A stretch of 15,978 nt of DNA, taken from assembly GCA_964561495.1 (NCBI GenBank), contig CAZLPW010000046.1, positions 1-15,978 of the forward strand, in the 5' to 3' direction. Under the pieces are notes generated by a model that saw only the letters and a program-made list of their open reading frames with translations, did not search any database and was not told the DNA's origin. Shown one piece after another: positions 14,312 through 15,978 of the stretch (positions are counted from its first letter, which is position 1; every line of letters begins with the position of its first letter). The position numbers and the translations under genes were made by a program. The stretch comes from CAZLPW01 sp964561495 (lineage in GTDB: Bacteria > Fidelibacterota > Marinisomatia > Marinisomatales > UBA1611).

Positions 14312-15895
14312 ATGAAAATTTTGATATCTGACCCAATTACAGAAGAAGGTCTTAATCTTATAAAAGACTCTGGTTTAGAGGTCGATTATCTTCCAGATGT
14401 ATCTCAAGAGGAGAAAGAAAAATCTGCTAAAGATGTGCATGGCTGGATTATACGAAGTGGAACGAATATTACATCAAGTAGTTTTGAGCTTGCAAAAAAT
14501 TTAATGGTAATAGGTAGGGCTGGAGTTGGTGTTGATAATATTGATTTAAGTTCAGCGACTAGAAAAGGTGTTGTAGTAATGAATACACCTGATGCAAACA
14601 CTATGTCAGCTGCGGAACATACAATCGCTTTAATGTTGACACTATCAAGGAATATTCATCAAGGTCATTTGAGTTTGCAAAAAGGTGGATGGGATAGACA
14701 TAAACTTGTTGGTACTGAGCTAAGTGGGAAAATACTTGGAGTGATAGGCTTAGGTAAAATAGGTTATGAAGTTATAAAAAGATGCCAGTCATTTAATATG
14801 AAAATAATGGTATATGATCCGTATGTAAATCAAGAAATATTTGAAAACCAAAATATTCAATTTGTTGATATAGACATGCTCACATCTAAATCTGACTATA
14901 TTACTATTCATGTTCCTCTTAATAAAGCAACTAAAAATTTATTTAATTATGAAAGATTGTGCATGATGAAGCCTTCTGCAAGAATTATAAATGTTGCACG
15001 TGGTGGAATTATTAATGAGAACGATCTTTCTGAGGTCTTGAGAAAAAATGTTATTGCAGGTGCAGCTATAGATGTTTTTAAAAATGAGCCTATTAATAAT
15101 CAGCATCCATTTATTGGATTAAATAATATTTTAATTACACCTCATTTAGGCGCTTCAACTAATGAAGCAAAGGCTAGTGTAAGTAAAATTATTTGTATGC
15201 AAATAATTGATTATTTGATTAATGAAAAATTATCAAATGCTATAAATATGCCCATAAAAAATTTAAAATTATTAGAGAAAATCCAGCCTAGTTTAGATTT
15301 GGCTCAATTATTAGGTGAAATTCAATCTCAAATTTCTGAAAGTGCTATTACAAAAGTGGAGATTAAATGTTTCGGATCAACTAAAGATACCAAATTAATT
15401 CATTTAGCTTTTATTAGAGGCTTGTTGAAAGATCGAGTTCCTGATAGAATTAATTATATTAATGCTGAAACAATGGCGAGTGAATTAGGAATAAGCTTTG
15501 AAGTTGGATATTCAAATGATATTTCTAACCATAGTAACATTATTTCTACTACTGTGTTATGTTCTGATGGTGTCCAAAATAAAATTGATGGTAGTATATT
15601 TGATAATAAGCTTCCAAGGTTAATAAATATAAATAATTATCAAATGGAAATAACACCAATAGGGACTATGCTCTTTATTGAGAATAAAGATGTTCCAGGA
15701 GTAATTGGCAATGTTGGCACATTTCTTGGGAAACAAGATATAAATATTGCAGCTTATATACTTAGCCGAAAGTCTAATGATGGAAATGCTTTTGCAGTTA
15801 TTAGAGTTGATAATGAATTATCTATTGAACAAATTAAGATTTTATATAAAATGAATTTTATAGATAGTTGTAAACAAATAATATTAAATGATTAA
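14312..15895 (+). CDS. serA: D-3-phosphoglycerate dehydrogenase (long form with ACT domain)
   Basis: SerA oxidises 3-phosphoglycerate with NAD+ to 3-phosphohydroxypyruvate, the first step of serine synthesis. At 527 aa it matches the long form known from Mycobacterium and Bacillus. Residues 1-98 and about 290-315 form the substrate domain (GRAGVGVDNIDL). The NAD-binding fold has G146-L-G148-K-I-G151. The catalytic set is Arg230 (NVARGG), Glu259 (KNEPI) and His278 (PHLGAS). An intervening ASB-type domain (about 320-440) precedes a C-terminal ACT domain (about 450-527, ENKDVPGVIGNVGTFLG), which in this family binds serine for feedback inhibition. It has no clear Shine-Dalgarno sequence and probably depends on transcription, and perhaps translation, from aconitase. 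No convincing terminator follows. Confidence 0.95.
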   Translation: MKILISDPITEEGLNLIKDSGLEVDYLPDVSQEEKEKSAKDVHGWIIRSGTNITSSSFELAKNLMVIGRAGVGVDNIDLSSATRKGVVVMNTPDANTMSAAEHTIALMLTLSRNIHQGHLSLQKGGWDRHKLVGTELSGKILGVIGLGKIGYEVIKRCQSFNMKIMVYDPYVNQEIFENQNIQFVDIDMLTSKSDYITIHVPLNKATKNLFNYERLCMMKPSARIINVARGGIINENDLSEVLRKNVIAGAAIDVFKNEPINNQHPFIGLNNILITPHLGASTNEAKASVSKIICMQIIDYLINEKLSNAINMPIKNLKLLEKIQPSLDLAQLLGEIQSQISESAITKVEIKCFGSTKDTKLIHLAFIRGLLKDRVPDRINYINAETMASELGISFEVGYSNDISNHSNIISTTVLCSDGVQNKIDGSIFDNKLPRLININNYQMEITPIGTMLFIENKDVPGVIGNVGTFLGKQDINIAAYILSRKSNDGNAFAVIRVDNELSIEQIKILYKMNFIDSCKQIILND

Positions 15896-15978
15896 CAAAT
15901 GTTTTTTTTATACGAATTTTTGTAATTTTATGAATCATGCTAATACATAACTTAATCTATATATTATTATGACAAAAC

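Noticed and set aside
15896..15978. T-run (15902-15909) after serA as a terminator, and ATG at 15969-15971 as the start of a next gene
   Set aside because: The bases before the T-run can form only a 3-4 bp stem with a tiny loop. The ATG leaves three codons (ATG ACA AAA), with no Shine-Dalgarno sequence, before the window ends, too little to call a gene. I see nothing else in this 83-bp end.
1..15978. Mobile element, CRISPR array, toxin-antitoxin or defence system hidden in the window
   Set aside because: Genes are tightly packed housekeeping families with uniform AT-rich composition. I saw no transposase, integrase, regularly spaced repeats or small gene pairs.

Overview
The window is AT-rich, densely coded DNA from a bacterium with a meso-diaminopimelate cell wall. 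It carries a type IX secretion (T9SS) sortase with its own C-terminal sorting domain, which points to the Fibrobacteres-Chlorobi-Bacteroidota (FCB) superphylum. The low GC, near absence of Shine-Dalgarno sites, mitochondrial-type aconitase and a division cluster with murF between murE and mraY would fit a marine lineage such as Marinimicrobia (SAR406). That placement is inference from gene content; no rRNA or other decisive marker is present.

Layout. Positions 1-6489 (minus strand) hold the start of a division and cell wall (dcw) cluster, transcribed leftward: mraZ, rsmH, ftsL, ftsI (a PBP with a PASTA domain), murE, murF and the first 12 codons of mraY. No intergenic base separates these seven genes: every stop codon overlaps the next start. 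A good promoter (TTGACA, 17 bp, TAAGAT) precedes mraZ. Two MraZ-type GTGGG boxes lie across its predicted transcription start, and a second pair in inverted orientation lies 89 bp upstream. Positions 6637-7470 encode a RodZ-like membrane protein. Positions 7608-11902 hold a two-gene unit, porU (T9SS sortase) and maf (nucleotide pyrophosphatase), joined by an ATGA overlap. Positions 11903-12040 are a divergent promoter region. Positions 12041-15895 (plus strand) encode aconitase and a long-form phosphoglycerate dehydrogenase (serA), 12 bp apart.

How they fit together. The left two thirds concern the cell envelope: muropeptide synthesis (MurE, MurF, MraY), septal cross-linking and divisome assembly (FtsI, FtsL), shape (RodZ-like), and outer-membrane protein maturation (PorU). 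MraZ probably autoregulates the dcw unit. The right third is central metabolism (TCA cycle and serine synthesis). Every gene belongs to a known family and I see no undescribed system. The most notable item is the mirrored MraZ operator and divergent promoter between mraZ and rodZ. Several longest-ORF starts (murE, maf, rsmH, ftsL) are better placed at shorter, overlap-coupled ATG codons, and the coordinates here reflect that. No tRNA, rRNA, CRISPR array, insertion sequence or phage gene was seen, and no gene-free stretch exceeds 150 bp.
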